Shown piece by piece: positions 20,945 through 36,025 of a stretch of DNA of 64,000 nt. The stretch's first letter is position 1; each line of letters starts with the position of its first letter. The notes below the pieces were generated by a model. It saw nothing but the letters and a program-made list of their open reading frames with translations. It was not told the origin of the DNA and did not search any database. The DNA is taken from contig NZ_CP023439.1 in NCBI RefSeq assembly GCF_002354895.1, positions 2,542,001 to 2,606,000 on the forward strand. Direction: 5' to 3'. This stretch comes from Thauera sp. K11 (GTDB lineage Bacteria; Pseudomonadota; Gammaproteobacteria; Burkholderiales; Rhodocyclaceae). Made by a program: the position numbers and the translations under genes.

Positions 20945-20968
20945 AAAAAGGGGCTTTCGCCCCTTTTT
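20945..20968. terminator. Bidirectional rho-independent terminator between DUF3579 gene and pstB
   Basis: AAAAAGGGGC pairs with GCCCCTTTTT around a TTTC loop. The A-run and T-run make it work on both strands between the converging genes. Confidence 0.92.
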
Positions 20969-20988
20969 CCGCCGAATGCAGGCCCGGT

Positions 20989-21753
20989 TCAGCCGAAGCG
21001 TCCGGTGATGTAGTCCTCGGTAGCCTTCTGCTTGGGCTTGAGGAACAGTTCGTCGGTGACCCCGAACTCCACCATCTCGCCGAGGTACATATAGGCGGTG
21101 TAGTCCGAGATGCGCGCCGCCTGCTGCATGTTGTGCGTCACGATCACGATGGTGAACTCGTTCTTGAGTTCGTCGATCAGTTCTTCGATGCGAGACGTCG
21201 AGATCGGGTCGAGCGCCGAAGTCGGCTCGTCCAGAAGGATGACCTCGGGCTTCACCGCGATGCCCCGTGCGATGCACAGACGCTGCTGCTGGCCGCCCGA
21301 CAGGCTCATCCCGCTCTGGTTGAGCTTGCTCTTCACTTCGTCCCACAGCGCCGCCTTGCGCAGCGCCCACTCGACGCGATCGTCCATCTGGCTGACCGAC
21401 ATCTTCTCGTGCAGCCTCACGCCGAACGCGATGTTCTCGTAGATCGACATCGGGAACGGCGTCGGCTTCTGGAACACCATGCCGATCTTCGCGCGCAGCA
21501 CGCTCACATCCACGCCCACGTCGAGGAGATTGCTCCCGTCGAACAGCAACTGCCCTTCCGCCCGCTGCTCGGGATAAAGGTCATACATGCGGTTGATGGT
21601 GCGCAGCAGGGTCGACTTGCCGCAGCCCGACGGGCCGATGAAGGCCGTCACCTTGTGCCGCGCCATCTTGAAGTTGATGTCCTTCAGGGCGTGGAACTTG
21701 CCGTAATAGAAATTGAAATCCTTGAATTCGATCTGTGCGTCGGTGATTTCCAT
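20989..21753 (-). CDS. pstB: Phosphate ABC transporter ATP-binding protein
   Basis: The 254-residue ATPase of the high-affinity phosphate importer. Walker [10 protein letters not shown] at 40-48, signature LSGGQQQR at 151-158, Walker B ILLDEP ending D174/E175, and the PstB-specific [18 protein letters not shown] 21753 is preferred over a GTG two codons upstream because GGAG is correctly spaced for the ATG. It is the last gene of pstSCAB here; neither phoU nor phoB follows, as a terminator closes the operon. Confidence 0.97.
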   Translation of the reverse strand: MEITDAQIEFKDFNFYYGKFHALKDINFKMARHKVTAFIGPSGCGKSTLLRTINRMYDLYPEQRAEGQLLFDGSNLLDVGVDVSVLRAKIGMVFQKPTPFPMSIYENIAFGVRLHEKMSVSQMDDRVEWALRKAALWDEVKSKLNQSGMSLSGGQQQRLCIARGIAVKPEVILLDEPTSALDPISTSRIEELIDELKNEFTIVIVTHNMQQAARISDYTAYMYLGEMVEFGVTDELFLKPKQKATEDYITGRFG

Positions 21754-21800
21754 ATTCACTCCGCATCGCGGGCCCGTGCCGGGCCGCGATCCATCATCTC

Positions 21801-22643
21801 TCAGTTGATCTTTTCAGCCCGCAGGAAGACACGGGCAACGATGTTCAGCGCCAGCACGCCGAGCGTGATCAGGAAAACGCCAGCCCACGCCAGTTCCTGC
21901 CAGTTGGTGAAGGGGCTCATGGCGAACTTGAAGATCGTCACCGGCAGGTTGGCCATCGGTTCGTTCATGTTGAGCGACCAGAACTGGTTCGACAGCGCCG
22001 TGAACAGCAAGGGTGCGGTTTCGCCTGCGATGCGTGCGACCGCCAGCAGCACCCCGGTGACCACGCCAGCCCGCGCCGCCCGCAGCGTCACCTTCGAGAT
22101 GACCACGCTCTTGGGCGCACCGAGTGCGAACGCCGCTTCCCGCAACGTGTTCGGGATCAATTGCAGCATGTTCTCGGTGGTTCGCACCACCACTGGCAAC
22201 ACAATCAGCGCCAGCGCGATGACACCCGACCAGCCCGAGAACTTGCCCGTCTGTGCGACGACCACCGCATACACGAAAAGACCGATGACGATGGACGGCG
22301 CCGACAGCAGCAGGTCGTTGATGAAGCGCGTGACCTTGCCAAGCATCGTGAAGCGGCCATATTCAGCCAGGTAGATACCCGCGAGGATGCCGATCGGCGT
22401 ACCGAGCAGGGTTGCGAGCACCACCAGGATCAAACTGCCGACGATGGCGTTGAGCAAGCCCCCCGCTTCGTCGCCCGGCGGCGGCGTCATCTGTGTCAGC
22501 AGATTCAGCGACAGCCCCGAAACACCCAGTTCGAACACGGTCCAGAGGATCCAGGCAAGCCAGAGCAGTCCGAACGCCATCGCAGACAAGGACAGCCCGA
22601 GCGCCACCTTGTTCGTCAACTTGCGCCTTGCAAGCAGATTCAT
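21801..22643 (-). CDS. pstA: Phosphate ABC transporter permease PstA
   Basis: One of the two inner-membrane channel subunits of the Pst system. The 280-residue protein shows about six hydrophobic helices and the permease EAA-type loop [33 protein letters not shown] is a PstA signature. It lies 13 bases after pstC and 47 before pstB. Confidence 0.97.
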   Translation of the reverse strand: MNLLARRKLTNKVALGLSLSAMAFGLLWLAWILWTVFELGVSGLSLNLLTQMTPPPGDEAGGLLNAIVGSLILVVLATLLGTPIGILAGIYLAEYGRFTMLGKVTRFINDLLLSAPSIVIGLFVYAVVVAQTGKFSGWSGVIALALIVLPVVVRTTENMLQLIPNTLREAAFALGAPKSVVISKVTLRAARAGVVTGVLLAVARIAGETAPLLFTALSNQFWSLNMNEPMANLPVTIFKFAMSPFTNWQELAWAGVFLITLGVLALNIVARVFLRAEKIN

Positions 22644-22656
22644 GATTCACTCCCCC

Positions 22657-23715
22657 TCAACTCTTCGCGCCTTCGCCCTTGGCGAGCTGCAGCAACAGGA
22701 GTTTCGACACGACGAGGACCACCAGGGTGATCACGAACAGGATCAGACCGAGTTCCATCAGCGACGAAGTGTGCAGACCCGGATCCGCCTCGGCGAACTC
22801 GTTCGCCAGGGCTGACGTGATGCTGTTGCCGGGCGCGAACAGGGACGCGGAACTGAGGAAGTTGGTGTTGCCGATGACGAAGGTCACCGCCATGGTTTCC
22901 CCCAGCGCGCGGCCGAGCCCGAGCATCACACCGCCGATCACACCCGTCTTGGTGTAGGGCAGCACGACGTTCCACATCACTTCCCACGTCGTGCACCCGA
23001 TGCCGTAGGCGGACTCCTTGAGCATCGGCGGCGTCACTTCGAACACATCGCGCATGACCGAAGCGATGTAGGGAATGATCATGATCGCCAGGATGACCCC
23101 CGCCGACAGCAGGCCGATACCGAGCGGCGTTCCCTGAAACAGCAGCCCGATGATCGGCAGTTCGCCCAGCGTCGCCTGCAACGCAGGCTGGACGTACTTG
23201 GCAAAAATGGGCGCGAAGACGAGCAAGCCCCACATGCCGTAGACGATGCTCGGGATCGCCGCCAGAAGCTCGATCGCCGTCCCCAGCGGCCGGCGCAACC
23301 AGACGGGCGACAACTCGGTGAGGAACAAGGCGATGCCGAAACTGACCGGCACCGCGATCAGCAGGGCGATGACGGACGTGACGACCGTGCCGTAGATCGG
23401 AATCAGGGCACCGAACTTTTCCATCGGAGGATTCCAGTCCGTGGAAAAGAGGAAACCGATGCCGAAAGCCTGGATGCTCGGCCACGAAGCATAGGTCAGA
23501 GCAACGATGATCCCGGCCAGCAGAACCAGCGCCAGGATGGCAAAGGAACGGGCCGTTCCCGCAAAGAGCGCATCGCTGAACTTCTTGAAGCGGGAAACCA
23601 CGAACTGGTTTTGTCCCATATTCACACCCGGCAGGGCGGCCCCATGGCCGCCCGCGGACGAAAGATGCCCGCCGAGGGCCGCTTCGGCCCCCGGCTGCTG
23701 GTTAGGCTGAGCCAC
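22657..23715 (-). CDS. pstC: Phosphate ABC transporter permease PstC
   Basis: The partner permease of PstA. About six transmembrane segments; [23 protein letters not shown] is typical of PstC, as is [16 protein letters not shown]. The frame opens at GTG 23715 (352 residues), 11 bases after pstS, giving a Gln/Gly-rich cytosolic leader; ATG 23619 (320 residues, [13 protein letters not shown]) is the alternative. I keep the GTG because similar polar leaders occur in betaproteobacterial PstC, but the choice is not certain. Confidence 0.93.
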   Translation of the reverse strand: MAQPNQQPGAEAALGGHLSSAGGHGAALPGVNMGQNQFVVSRFKKFSDALFAGTARSFAILALVLLAGIIVALTYASWPSIQAFGIGFLFSTDWNPPMEKFGALIPIYGTVVTSVIALLIAVPVSFGIALFLTELSPVWLRRPLGTAIELLAAIPSIVYGMWGLLVFAPIFAKYVQPALQATLGELPIIGLLFQGTPLGIGLLSAGVILAIMIIPYIASVMRDVFEVTPPMLKESAYGIGCTTWEVMWNVVLPYTKTGVIGGVMLGLGRALGETMAVTFVIGNTNFLSSASLFAPGNSITSALANEFAEADPGLHTSSLMELGLILFVITLVVLVVSKLLLLQLAKGEGAKS

Positions 23716-23726
23716 CGCAGTCTCTC

Positions 23727-24770
23727 TTACTTGGCGGAATGGACGACCTTGCCGGACGAGTCCTTGATGTTCGCCCAGGACGCGTTGATCAGCTTGACGG
23801 TGGCATCAGGCAGCGGAACATAGTCGAGTTCCGAGGCCATCTTGCCGCCGTTGGTGTATGCCCATTCGAAGAACTTCAGCACGTTGGCGCCCTGCTCCGG
23901 CTTGTCCTGAACCTGATGAATCAGAATGAAGGTCGCGCTGGTGAGCGGCCAGGACGTCTTGCCCGGCTGATTCGTCAGGATCTCGTAGAAAGCGGACTTG
24001 CTCCAGTCGGCACCAGCCGAGGCGGCAGCAAAGGACTCCTCGCTCGGCGAGATGAACTCGCCATCCTTGTTCTGGAGCAGCGCGTGTGCGAGCTTGTTCT
24101 GCTTGGCATAGGCGTACTCGACATAGCCGATGGAACCCGGCAGGCGCTGCACGAACGCAGACACGCCCTCGTTACCCTTGCCACCCAGGCCAACCGGCCA
24201 TTGCACCGCGGAGCCTTCGCCGATCTTTTCCTTCCACTCGGCGGAAATCTTCGACAGGTAGTTGGTGAAGACGAAGGTGGTACCGGAACCGTCGGCACGA
24301 CGCACGACGCCGATGTCCTGATCCGGCAGCGACAGGCTGGGGTTCAGCGCAGCGATCGCCTTGTCGTTCCACTTGGTGATCTTGCCCTGGTAGATGTCGG
24401 CGAGAAGCTGGCCGGTCAGCTTCAGATCACCGGCCTTGATGCCGGCGAGATTGACCACGGGCACCACGCCGCCGATCACCGTCGGGAACTGCTGCAGGCC
24501 CGCCTTGCTCAGCTCTTCGGGCTTGAGGGGCATGTCGGACGCGCCGAAATCCACCGTCTTCGCGTTGATCTGGCGAATGCCGCCGCTCGAACCGATCGAT
24601 TGATAATTGACCTTGTTGCCGGTTGCCTTCTGGTAGGCATCAGCCCACTTCGAGTAGATCGGCGCCGGGAACGAGGCACCCGCGCCAGTAACGTCCGCAG
24701 CCTGCGCCTGGACGGCGAGCAGAACGGTGGAAACGGAAGCAACGGCAAACTTCTTCGAGAAACGCAGCAT
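23727..24770 (-). CDS. pstS: Periplasmic phosphate-binding protein PstS
   Basis: Captures phosphate in the periplasm for PstCAB. The 347-residue precursor has a signal peptide cleaved after VQAQA (about residue 24); the mature protein begins [18 protein letters not shown], and the phosphate ligand motifs [17 protein letters not shown] and RRADGSGTT are present. First gene of the operon. An inverted repeat lies 35-51 bases upstream (24805-24820). A classical Pho box was looked for but is not convincing. Confidence 0.98.
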   Translation of the reverse strand: MLRFSKKFAVASVSTVLLAVQAQAADVTGAGASFPAPIYSKWADAYQKATGNKVNYQSIGSSGGIRQINAKTVDFGASDMPLKPEELSKAGLQQFPTVIGGVVPVVNLAGIKAGDLKLTGQLLADIYQGKITKWNDKAIAALNPSLSLPDQDIGVVRRADGSGTTFVFTNYLSKISAEWKEKIGEGSAVQWPVGLGGKGNEGVSAFVQRLPGSIGYVEYAYAKQNKLAHALLQNKDGEFISPSEESFAAASAGADWSKSAFYEILTNQPGKTSWPLTSATFILIHQVQDKPEQGANVLKFFEWAYTNGGKMASELDYVPLPDATVKLINASWANIKDSSGKVVHSAK

Positions 24771-24804
24771 GACTACCTCGTATTTGAGAACCGAGCCGAC
24801 ACGT

Positions 24805-24820
24805 TAACAACCCATTGTTA
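24805..24820. promoter_or_regulatory. Inverted repeat upstream of pstS, possible operator
   Basis: TAACAA at 24805-24810 and TTGTTA at 24815-24820 form a perfect 6-base dyad with a CCCA spacer, 35 bases before the pstS start. Operator, part of a degenerate Pho site, or an mRNA leader hairpin are all possible; sequence alone does not decide. Confidence 0.35.
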
Positions 24821-24939
24821 CAGCGATGTTTCATGTCATCAAGCGTCGTATCCGCTGCGGATGCTCCATCCCCACCGCGGTTCGGCTGGCCGGCGCAGCG
24901 TAATACCGCTGCGACCGGACCGTCATGCGCGCCCGTCCG

Positions 24940-26292
24940 TCACGCAACCGCCTCCTGCACCGCCTCGGCGATCTGCCGTGCGAGCCGCTCGACGAGCTCG
25001 CCATCGCGACCCTCGACCATGACCCGCAGCAGCGGCTCGGTACCCGACGGCCTCAGCAGGACCCGGCCATCGTTGCCGAGCGTCGCGTCGGCCTGCGCCT
25101 GTGCCGCGGCGATCCCTTGATCGGCACGCCAGTCGAAGCCGGCCGGCAGACGCACGTTGACGAGCTTCTGCGGATAGAAGACCAGGTCTGCGCAGGCTTC
25201 GCCCAGGGACCGCCCATACTGCTTGAGCGCAGCGAGCACCTGCAGCGCCGAGACGATGCCGTCCCCGGTGGAATGCCGGTCCAGGCAGATGATGTGGCCC
25301 GAATTCTCGCCGCCCAGCTTCCAGCCGCGTTCGTGCAGCATCTCGAGCACATAGCGGTCGCCGACCTTGGCGCGGGCAAAAGGCACGCCGAGACGCCCGA
25401 CGGCATGCTCGAAGCCGAGATTGCTCATCAGCGTGCCGATCACTCCGTCGAGCCGGCCTTCGGACTTGCGCGCCGCCGCAATCACGTAGATCAGCTTGTC
25501 GCCGTCGTACACCTCGCCCTGGCGGTCCACCATGATGAGCCGGTCGCCGTCGCCATCGAGCGCGATGCCGATATCCGCCCCGTTGACCAGCACGGCCTGG
25601 CGCAGGAACTCGGGCCGCGTCGCGCCGACGCCGTCGTTGATGTTGAGGCCGTTGGGCTCCACGCCCACCGCCACCACATCCGCGCCGAGTTCGTGAAACA
25701 CCCGGGGCGCAATGTGGTACGCCGCGCCGTGGGCGCAATCGAGCGCGATGCGCAGTCCGCGCAGATCCATCTCGTTGGGGAAGGTGCTCTTGCAGAACTC
25801 GATGTAGCGGCCCGCCGCATCGTCGATCCGCCGGGCGCGACCAAGCTGGGCCGAATCGACGCAGCCCATCGGCAGATCCAGGTGTTCTTCGATCTCGACC
25901 TCCACCGCATCCGGGAGCTTCGCGCCGCCGGCCGAGAAGAACTTGATCCCGTTATCGTAGAAGGGGTTGTGCGAGGCTGAGATCACCACTCCGGCCTGCA
26001 GCCGCAGGGCCCGTGTCAGGTAGGCGACGGCAGGCGTGGGGATCGGACCGGCAAGCATCACATCCACCCCGGCTGCCGCAAAACCCGCCTCGAGCGCCGC
26101 CTCGAGCAGGTAGCCGGAAATTCTCGTGTCCTTGCCGATGAGCACCGCGGGGCGCTCGCCCGCCGGCAGCTTCTCGCGCCCGACCAGGGTCACCCCCGCG
26201 GCGTAGCCGAGACGCATCACGAAATCGGGCGTGATCGGCGCCTCGCCGACCCGCCCCCTCACCCCATCGGTACCAAAATACTTGCGACCCAT
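24940..26292 (-). CDS. glmM: Phosphoglucosamine mutase
   Basis: Interconverts glucosamine-6-phosphate and glucosamine-1-phosphate for UDP-GlcNAc, peptidoglycan and LPS synthesis. The 450-residue protein starts [16 protein letters not shown]; the phosphoserine is S107 in SASHNP, the metal loop DGDGDR is at 246-251, the sugar-specificity GENSGH and the C-terminal phosphate loop [12 protein letters not shown] are intact. ATG 26292 is the family start. It follows folP by 31 bases, the conserved ftsH-folP-glmM order. Confidence 0.98.
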   Translation of the reverse strand: MGRKYFGTDGVRGRVGEAPITPDFVMRLGYAAGVTLVGREKLPAGERPAVLIGKDTRISGYLLEAALEAGFAAAGVDVMLAGPIPTPAVAYLTRALRLQAGVVISASHNPFYDNGIKFFSAGGAKLPDAVEVEIEEHLDLPMGCVDSAQLGRARRIDDAAGRYIEFCKSTFPNEMDLRGLRIALDCAHGAAYHIAPRVFHELGADVVAVGVEPNGLNINDGVGATRPEFLRQAVLVNGADIGIALDGDGDRLIMVDRQGEVYDGDKLIYVIAAARKSEGRLDGVIGTLMSNLGFEHAVGRLGVPFARAKVGDRYVLEMLHERGWKLGGENSGHIICLDRHSTGDGIVSALQVLAALKQYGRSLGEACADLVFYPQKLVNVRLPAGFDWRADQGIAAAQAQADATLGNDGRVLLRPSGTEPLLRVMVEGRDGELVERLARQIAEAVQEAVA

Positions 26293-26323
26293 TGTGCACC
26301 CGCAGCAAAACGCAAAGTGCAGA

Positions 26324-27151
26324 TTATGGCACCGCTTCCCAGACCTTGAGAGCATCACGAGTGGCACCGACATCGTGAACGCGAACAATTGCCGCTCCGC
26401 GCTCGACTGCGATCAGGGCTGCTGCCACGCTTGCCACCATCCGCTGATCGACCGGTCTGCCCGTCACGGTCCCCAGCATCGACTTGCGGGACATGCCCAC
26501 GAGCACCGGCAGACCCTCCCTGCCGAAACGCGCCAGTTCGCGCAGCAACAAAAAATTGTGCTCGACGGTCTTGCCGAACCCGAAGCCAGGATCGAGGACG
26601 ATACGATCGCGGGCCACGCCCGCCGCCTCAAGGGCGCGCACCCGCGCCGCGAGATATTCCGCCACGTCCTCGACGACATCGGCGTAGTACGGATTGCGCT
26701 GCATCGTGCGCGGTTCGCCCTGCATGTGCATCACGCACAGGCCGACGTCGGTGCCCGCCACCGTCTCGACGGCACCGGGTGCGTTGAACGCGTTGATGTC
26801 GTTGATCATGTCGGCGCCCGCCTCGACGGCGGCGCGCATCACCGCCGGCTTCAGCGTGTCGACCGACAGCGGCACCCCGAAGCTGCGCAGGCGCTCGACG
26901 CAACGCATCACGCGCTCCAGTTCCTGCGTTTCGGGCACGGAATCCGCGCCGGGACGGGAGGACTCGGCGCCGATGTCGAGCATGTCGGCCCCTTCCTCGA
27001 GCACTTGCTCGACGCGCCGCATCATGCTGTCCAGGTTGCCGTGCGTGCCGTCGCCCGTGAAGGAATCATCCGTCAGATTCACGATCGCCATCACCTGGGG
27101 CCGTGACAGGTCCAGCCGAAAGCGTCCACATTGAATGGTGCTCATCTTCAT
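26324..27151 (-). CDS. folP: Dihydropteroate synthase
   Basis: Condenses p-aminobenzoate with the pterin pyrophosphate in folate synthesis; target of sulfonamides. About 275 residues. [28 protein letters not shown] and GMSRKSMLG match DHPS. The first signature is variant: [15 protein letters not shown] instead of the common NVTPDSFSDGG. Start is uncertain: ATG 27151 ([11 protein letters not shown]) or ATG 27145; neither has a clear ribosome site, and the GTG at 27178 falls inside the upstream terminator hairpin. Part of ftsH-folP-glmM. Confidence 0.94.
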   Translation of the reverse strand: MKMSTIQCGRFRLDLSRPQVMAIVNLTDDSFTGDGTHGNLDSMMRRVEQVLEEGADMLDIGAESSRPGADSVPETQELERVMRCVERLRSFGVPLSVDTLKPAVMRAAVEAGADMINDINAFNAPGAVETVAGTDVGLCVMHMQGEPRTMQRNPYYADVVEDVAEYLAARVRALEAAGVARDRIVLDPGFGFGKTVEHNFLLLRELARFGREGLPVLVGMSRKSMLGTVTGRPVDQRMVASVAAALIAVERGAAIVRVHDVGATRDALKVWEAVP

Positions 27152-27156
27152 ACCGG

Positions 27157-27185
27157 AAAAGAAACGGGCCGGATACACCGGCCCG
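27157..27185 (-). terminator. Rho-independent terminator after ftsH
   Basis: CGGGCCGG at 27165-27172 pairs perfectly with CCGGCCCG at 27178-27185; read on the minus strand the stem is followed by TTTCTTTT. It lies between ftsH and folP, so folP and glmM depend on read-through or their own promoter. Confidence 0.75.
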
Positions 27186-27213
27186 GACTAGGAAGGAATC
27201 GGCTCGACTCGGA

Positions 27214-29106
<1,893 letters not shown>

Positions 29107-29221
29107 AGCACTTTACCCCACGAGCCCTTTCCGAGCGTACGCATCATTGATTCATTCTAGAGGCGAACGTTCCCGCGGGCAAACCAATGGCCGCGATTGC
29201 GGCCGTCAATCGCCGGCCTCT

Positions 29222-29845
29222 TCAGCGGGCCTTGAGGCCCTTGCCGAGCAGATACACCTCGGCGCTTCGATCGCGGGACGCCTTGGGCTTTCTCACCTGC
29301 ACCGAACCGAAGACGGCTTCCACGGCCTTGCGGAACTCCATGAAGCCCTCCCCCTGGAAGACTTTCACCACGAACTGCCCGGACGGCTTCAGGTGCCGCG
29401 CCGCGAAATCCAGTGCGAGTTCGCAGAGGTGGATGGATCTGGCCTGATCCACCGTGGCAACGCCCGAAAGATTCGGCGCCATGTCGGACAGCACCGCGTC
29501 GACCCGTGCGCCGCCGAGCCGGCCTTCGAGTTCGGCCAGCACTTCATCCTCCGTGAAGTCGCCCTGCAGGATGTCCACTCCCGCGATCGGCTCGACCGGC
29601 AGGATATCCAGCGCAAACACCCTTCCGGAGGCGCCGCAACGCTTGACCGCCACCTGGCACCAGGAACCCGGCGCCGCGCCGAGATCGACGACCACCGCCC
29701 CGGAACGCAGCAGGTGGTCCCGCTCATCGATCTCGATCAGCTTGTAGGCGGCACGCGCCCTGTAGCCGTCGGCCTGCGCCCGCAGCACATAGGGGTCGTT
29801 CAGATGCTCGTGCAGCCACGCCTTGCTGGTCTTGTTTCGTTTCAT
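29222..29845 (-). CDS. rlmE: 23S rRNA (uridine-2'-O-)-methyltransferase RlmE
   Basis: Methylates the 2'-O of U2552 in the peptidyl-transferase A loop. The 207-residue protein has the SAM motif [11 protein letters not shown] and the catalytic K-D-K-E tetrad: K35, D121 (LSDMAPN), K161 (VVKVFQGEG), E196. Full length. It is divergent from yhbY, another ribosome-assembly gene, with 49 bases between the starts. Confidence 0.97.
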   Translation of the reverse strand: MKRNKTSKAWLHEHLNDPYVLRAQADGYRARAAYKLIEIDERDHLLRSGAVVVDLGAAPGSWCQVAVKRCGASGRVFALDILPVEPIAGVDILQGDFTEDEVLAELEGRLGGARVDAVLSDMAPNLSGVATVDQARSIHLCELALDFAARHLKPSGQFVVKVFQGEGFMEFRKAVEAVFGSVQVRKPKASRDRSAEVYLLGKGLKAR

Positions 29846-29894
29846 TACGCCAATCGGAGTAGAATCCGTGCCCCACGAAAGTCGAGAAAAATCA

Positions 29895-30350
29895 ATGATC
29901 GAGCTTACGCCTGCCCAGCGCCGCGAATTGCGCGCGAAGGCCCATCACCTGAACCCCGTCGTCACGGTCGCAGGCAACGGCCTCGCGCCCTCGGTCGTAG
30001 CCGAAATCGAACGCTCGCTCCAGGCCCACGAACTCATCAAGGTCCGCGTCCAGGGCGCCGAACGCGAGCAGCGTGATGCCCTGATGCAGGAACTCTGCAC
30101 GACGCTGGAAGCCGCTCCCGTGCAGCACATCGGCAACATCCTCGTCGTCTGGCGCCAGCGCCGCGAAGAGGACAAAGCCGCGGCCGAAGCCGCACCGAAA
30201 CGCCCCGTGAAGACCGCCACGGCAAAATCCGCCGCAGCCTTCGCGGCTGCCGCGCGGCGTGCGGCACTGGCCAAGGCAGCGGCCGAGTCCCGCCGCTCCC
30301 CGGCCCGCGCGCCTGCCGCACGCGTCCGCGGCAGCGGACGGGGACGCTGA
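29895..30350 (+). CDS. yhbY: YhbY-type CRM-domain RNA-binding protein
   Basis: A 151-residue protein whose first 95 residues are a CRM domain ([23 protein letters not shown], then [16 protein letters not shown]); YhbY associates with pre-50S ribosomes. The last 55 residues are an Ala/Lys/Arg-rich low-complexity tail ending GSGRGR, absent from the roughly 97-residue E. coli protein and probably an extra RNA-binding extension. ATG 29895 is the family start. A -10-like TAGAAT at 29860-29865 precedes it without a clear -35. Confidence 0.93.
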   Translation: MIELTPAQRRELRAKAHHLNPVVTVAGNGLAPSVVAEIERSLQAHELIKVRVQGAEREQRDALMQELCTTLEAAPVQHIGNILVVWRQRREEDKAAAEAAPKRPVKTATAKSAAAFAAAARRAALAKAAAESRRSPARAPAARVRGSGRGR

Positions 30351-30369
30351 CCCTCTTGCGGGGCGGATC

Positions 30370-30402
30370 GGGCCGGCGCGCCAATGCCGGTGCGCCCGGC
30401 CC
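30370..30402. terminator. Hairpin between yhbY and DUF4149 gene, possible terminator
   Basis: GGGCCGGCGCGCC at 30370-30382 pairs with GGTGCGCCCGGCCC at 30389-30402 with one bulge and one wobble. It fills the space between two converging stops but lacks a T-run. Confidence 0.45.
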
Positions 30403-30873
30403 TCATCCCTGCTTGAGGTTTTTTCTCAAGGCGAACACCAGCGCCGCGCCGAGCAGGCTCTGGACCAGGTAGAGCACGCTGGAAACCCCGTGCCAGGCAG
30501 CGAAGCGGTCGCGCATCACGCTGTTCATGACATCGCGCGGCCAGGCGCTCGCCTTGAGTTCCGCCATCAGCGGCTGGATGCCGAACTGTCCCGCGGCCAC
30601 CAGCGCCAGCAGCACCAGCACGAGCCAGAACAGTCCGCTGCGAAAGACCGCCCACCCCATCCTGATCGCGGCGAACAACAGCAGATAGATGGCGCTGCCG
30701 AGTCCGAACCAGCCGACGAAATCGAACAGCCGCCCCGCCACCCTGCCCGCCAGCATACGGTCGGACAGCATGTCGAACAGCACCGGAGCCACGAGGTAGC
30801 CGACCGCCCACATGCCGCCCACCCAGAGGGTGACGATGACGAGGGCGAGGTGCTCGGCGAAGCGGTTCAGCAT
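30403..30873 (-). CDS. DUF4149 membrane protein
   Basis: A 156-residue integral membrane protein with about four helices: LALVIVTLWVGGMWAVGYLV, GRLFDFVGWFGLGSAIYLLLF, LFWLVLVLLALVAAGQFG and a C-terminal segment VLYLVQSLLGAALVFAL. The WVGGMW start and overall layout match DUF4149, a family of unknown function. It begins four bases after the greA stop, so it is almost certainly co-transcribed with carB-greA. Start ATG 30873. Confidence 0.85.
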   Translation of the reverse strand: MLNRFAEHLALVIVTLWVGGMWAVGYLVAPVLFDMLSDRMLAGRVAGRLFDFVGWFGLGSAIYLLLFAAIRMGWAVFRSGLFWLVLVLLALVAAGQFGIQPLMAELKASAWPRDVMNSVMRDRFAAWHGVSSVLYLVQSLLGAALVFALRKNLKQG

Positions 30874-30877
30874 CGGT

Positions 30878-31350
30878 TCAGACGTAGCGGACGTCGATGA
30901 TCTCGTACTCGCGAATGCCACCGGGCGCCTGAACCTCGGCGATGTCCCCGGCGTACTTGCCGATCAATGCCCGCGCGATGGGCGAACTGATCGAGATCTT
31001 GTTCGCCTTGATGTCGGCCTCGTCGTCGCCGACGATCTGGTAGGTCACGACCTGGCCCGAATCCATGTCCTCGAGTTCCACCGTTGCGCCGAACACGCAG
31101 CGGCCGTCCGCATCGAGCAGTTTGGGGTCGATGATCTGGGCGTGCGAAAGCTTGCTTTCGACTTCCATGATCCGTCCTTCGATGAAGCCCTGGCGCTCCT
31201 TCGCCGCCTCGTACTCGGCGTTTTCGGAGAGGTCGCCGTGCGAACGCGCTTCGGCGATCGCGGCGATCACGTTCGGACGCTCCACCGTCTTCAGACGATG
31301 CAGTTCTTCGCGCAGCAACTCTGCGCCGGTAACCGTGAGCGGGATCTTGT

Positions 31351-31354
<4 letters not shown>
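30878..31354 (-). CDS. greA: Transcription elongation factor GreA
   Basis: Rescues backtracked RNA polymerase by stimulating transcript cleavage in the secondary channel. The 158-residue protein has the N-terminal coiled coil with the acidic tip [19 protein letters not shown] and the C-terminal FKBP-like domain ending [11 protein letters not shown]. Its ATG overlaps the carB stop (ATGA), so translation is coupled to carB. Confidence 0.98.
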
Positions 31355-34581
<3,227 letters not shown>

Positions 34582-34668
34582 CGTGTTGCCTCAGTGATTC
34601 CTCGACCCGGCGTCATGCGCCGGCATCGAAACGGTGACGGCGGGCGATGGGCCCGCCGGGGTGCCTGA

Positions 34669-35811
34669 TTACCTGGCCGCTTCCATCAGGCGGACGAAGC
34701 GGTCGAACAGGTAGGCGACGTCGTGCGGACCCGGACTCGCTTCGGGGTGTCCCTGGAACGAGAACGCGGGGACGTCGGTACGGGCGAGGCCCTGGTTCGA
34801 GCCGTCGAACAGGGACTGGTGCGTCACCCGCAGATTGCCCGGCATGGTCGCCGGATCCACCGCGAAGCCGTGGTTCTGGCTGGTGATCAGCACTTGGCCG
34901 CTGTCCAGGTCCTTCACCGGGTGGTTGGCGCCGTGGTGGCCGAACTTCATCTTGACGGTCTTCGCACCGGAGGCCAGCGCCAGGAACTGGTGGCCGAGGC
35001 AGATGCCGAAGGTCGGCACCTTCGATTCGATGATCTCCCGCACCGCGTCGATGGCGTAGTCGCACGCCTCGGGGTCTCCCGGGCCATTGGACAGGAACAC
35101 GCCATCCGGCTTCATCGCCAGCACGTCTTTTGCCGGCGTCTGCGCCGGCACCACCGTCAGCCGGCAGCCCCGTTCGGCCAGCATGCGCAGGATGTTGAAC
35201 TTGACGCCGAAATCGTAGGCGACGACGTTGAAACGGGCCCGCTCCACCTTGCCGTAGCCTTTGCCCAGCACCCACTCGCTCTCGGTCCAGTCATAAGCCT
35301 GCGGTGCGCTGACGACCTTGGCCAGGTCCATGCCGGCCAGGCCGGGGAAGGCGCGCGCAGCGGCGACGGCGGCCTCCGCATCGAGCGGCGCGCCTTCGGC
35401 CGCGGTGACGATGCAACCCGCCTGCGCGCCCTTCTCACGCAACACGCGGGTGAGCTTGCGGGTGTCGAGGCCGGCGATGGCGACGACGTTCTCGGCGCGC
35501 AGGTAGGCGTCGAGACGCTGCTCCATGCGGAAGTTGGACGGCAGCAGCGGCAGATCGCGGATGACGAGCCCTGCGGCATGAACGCGGGTCGACTCGACGT
35601 CCTCGCGGTTGATGCCGGTATTGCCTATGTGCGGATAGGTCAAGGTCACGATCTGGCGCGAGTAGCTCGGGTCGGTCAGGATTTCCTGATAACCCGACAT
35701 CGAGGTATTGAACACCACTTCGCCAACCGTGCTGCCGACCGCGCCGATGCCCTTGCCATGGAATACCGTCCCATCGGCGAGCGCAAGAAGGGCGGGCAGG
35801 GATGCAGTCAC
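34669..35811 (-). CDS. carA: Carbamoyl-phosphate synthase small subunit (glutaminase)
   Basis: Hydrolyses glutamine and channels ammonia to CarB. The 380-residue protein has the class-I amidotransferase triad: C271 in GICLGHQ, H355 and E357 in GHPEASPG. The start is GTG 35811 with CCAGGAG six bases upstream. The region before it carries a promoter (35925-35953) and, immediately after the predicted start of transcription, a terminator-type hairpin (35876-35910), so expression is probably controlled by attenuation. Confidence 0.97.
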   Translation of the reverse strand: MTASLPALLALADGTVFHGKGIGAVGSTVGEVVFNTSMSGYQEILTDPSYSRQIVTLTYPHIGNTGINREDVESTRVHAAGLVIRDLPLLPSNFRMEQRLDAYLRAENVVAIAGLDTRKLTRVLREKGAQAGCIVTAAEGAPLDAEAAVAAARAFPGLAGMDLAKVVSAPQAYDWTESEWVLGKGYGKVERARFNVVAYDFGVKFNILRMLAERGCRLTVVPAQTPAKDVLAMKPDGVFLSNGPGDPEACDYAIDAVREIIESKVPTFGICLGHQFLALASGAKTVKMKFGHHGANHPVKDLDSGQVLITSQNHGFAVDPATMPGNLRVTHQSLFDGSNQGLARTDVPAFSFQGHPEASPGPHDVAYLFDRFVRLMEAAR

Positions 35812-35875
35812 GAGAAACTCCTGGATTCAGCCTGGAAATCAAGGGCTGACAACCGATGCCGCCCTCGAAGCTTGC

Positions 35876-35910
35876 AAAAAAGCGGGACGAGCCCGTAGGC
35901 CGATCCCGCT
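35876..35910 (-). terminator. Terminator hairpin in the carA leader (candidate attenuator)
   Basis: Read on the minus strand, AGCGGGA (35910-35904) pairs with TCCCGCT (35887-35881), with further pairing inside, and is followed by six T. It lies 64 bases before the carA start and about 8 bases after the predicted transcription start, so it would end transcripts from the carA promoter as well as any read-through from dapB. Confidence 0.75.
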
Positions 35911-35924
35911 GTCTAGATGTCGCG

Positions 35925-35953
35925 ATTCTACGTTTTTCGGCCGTTCAAGGCAA
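35925..35953 (-). promoter_or_regulatory. Sigma70 promoter of carAB
   Basis: On the minus strand -35 TTGCCT (35953-35948), a 17-base spacer, and -10 TAGAAT (35930-35925). Predicted transcription start is near 35918, just upstream of the leader hairpin. Confidence 0.65.
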
Positions 35954-36025
35954 TGTGACGCCGCTGCCCCGCCGATACCGCAGGCCGCGTCGCCCCATGG
36001 CCGCGGAACCGGCCGGCCCGATCGT

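Noticed and set aside
24816..24837. Possible Pho box before pstS (TGTTAC and TGTTTC 11 bases apart)
   Set aside because: Too far from CTGTCAT repeats at several positions and on the wrong strand for the gene; kept only as a finding about the neighbouring dyad.
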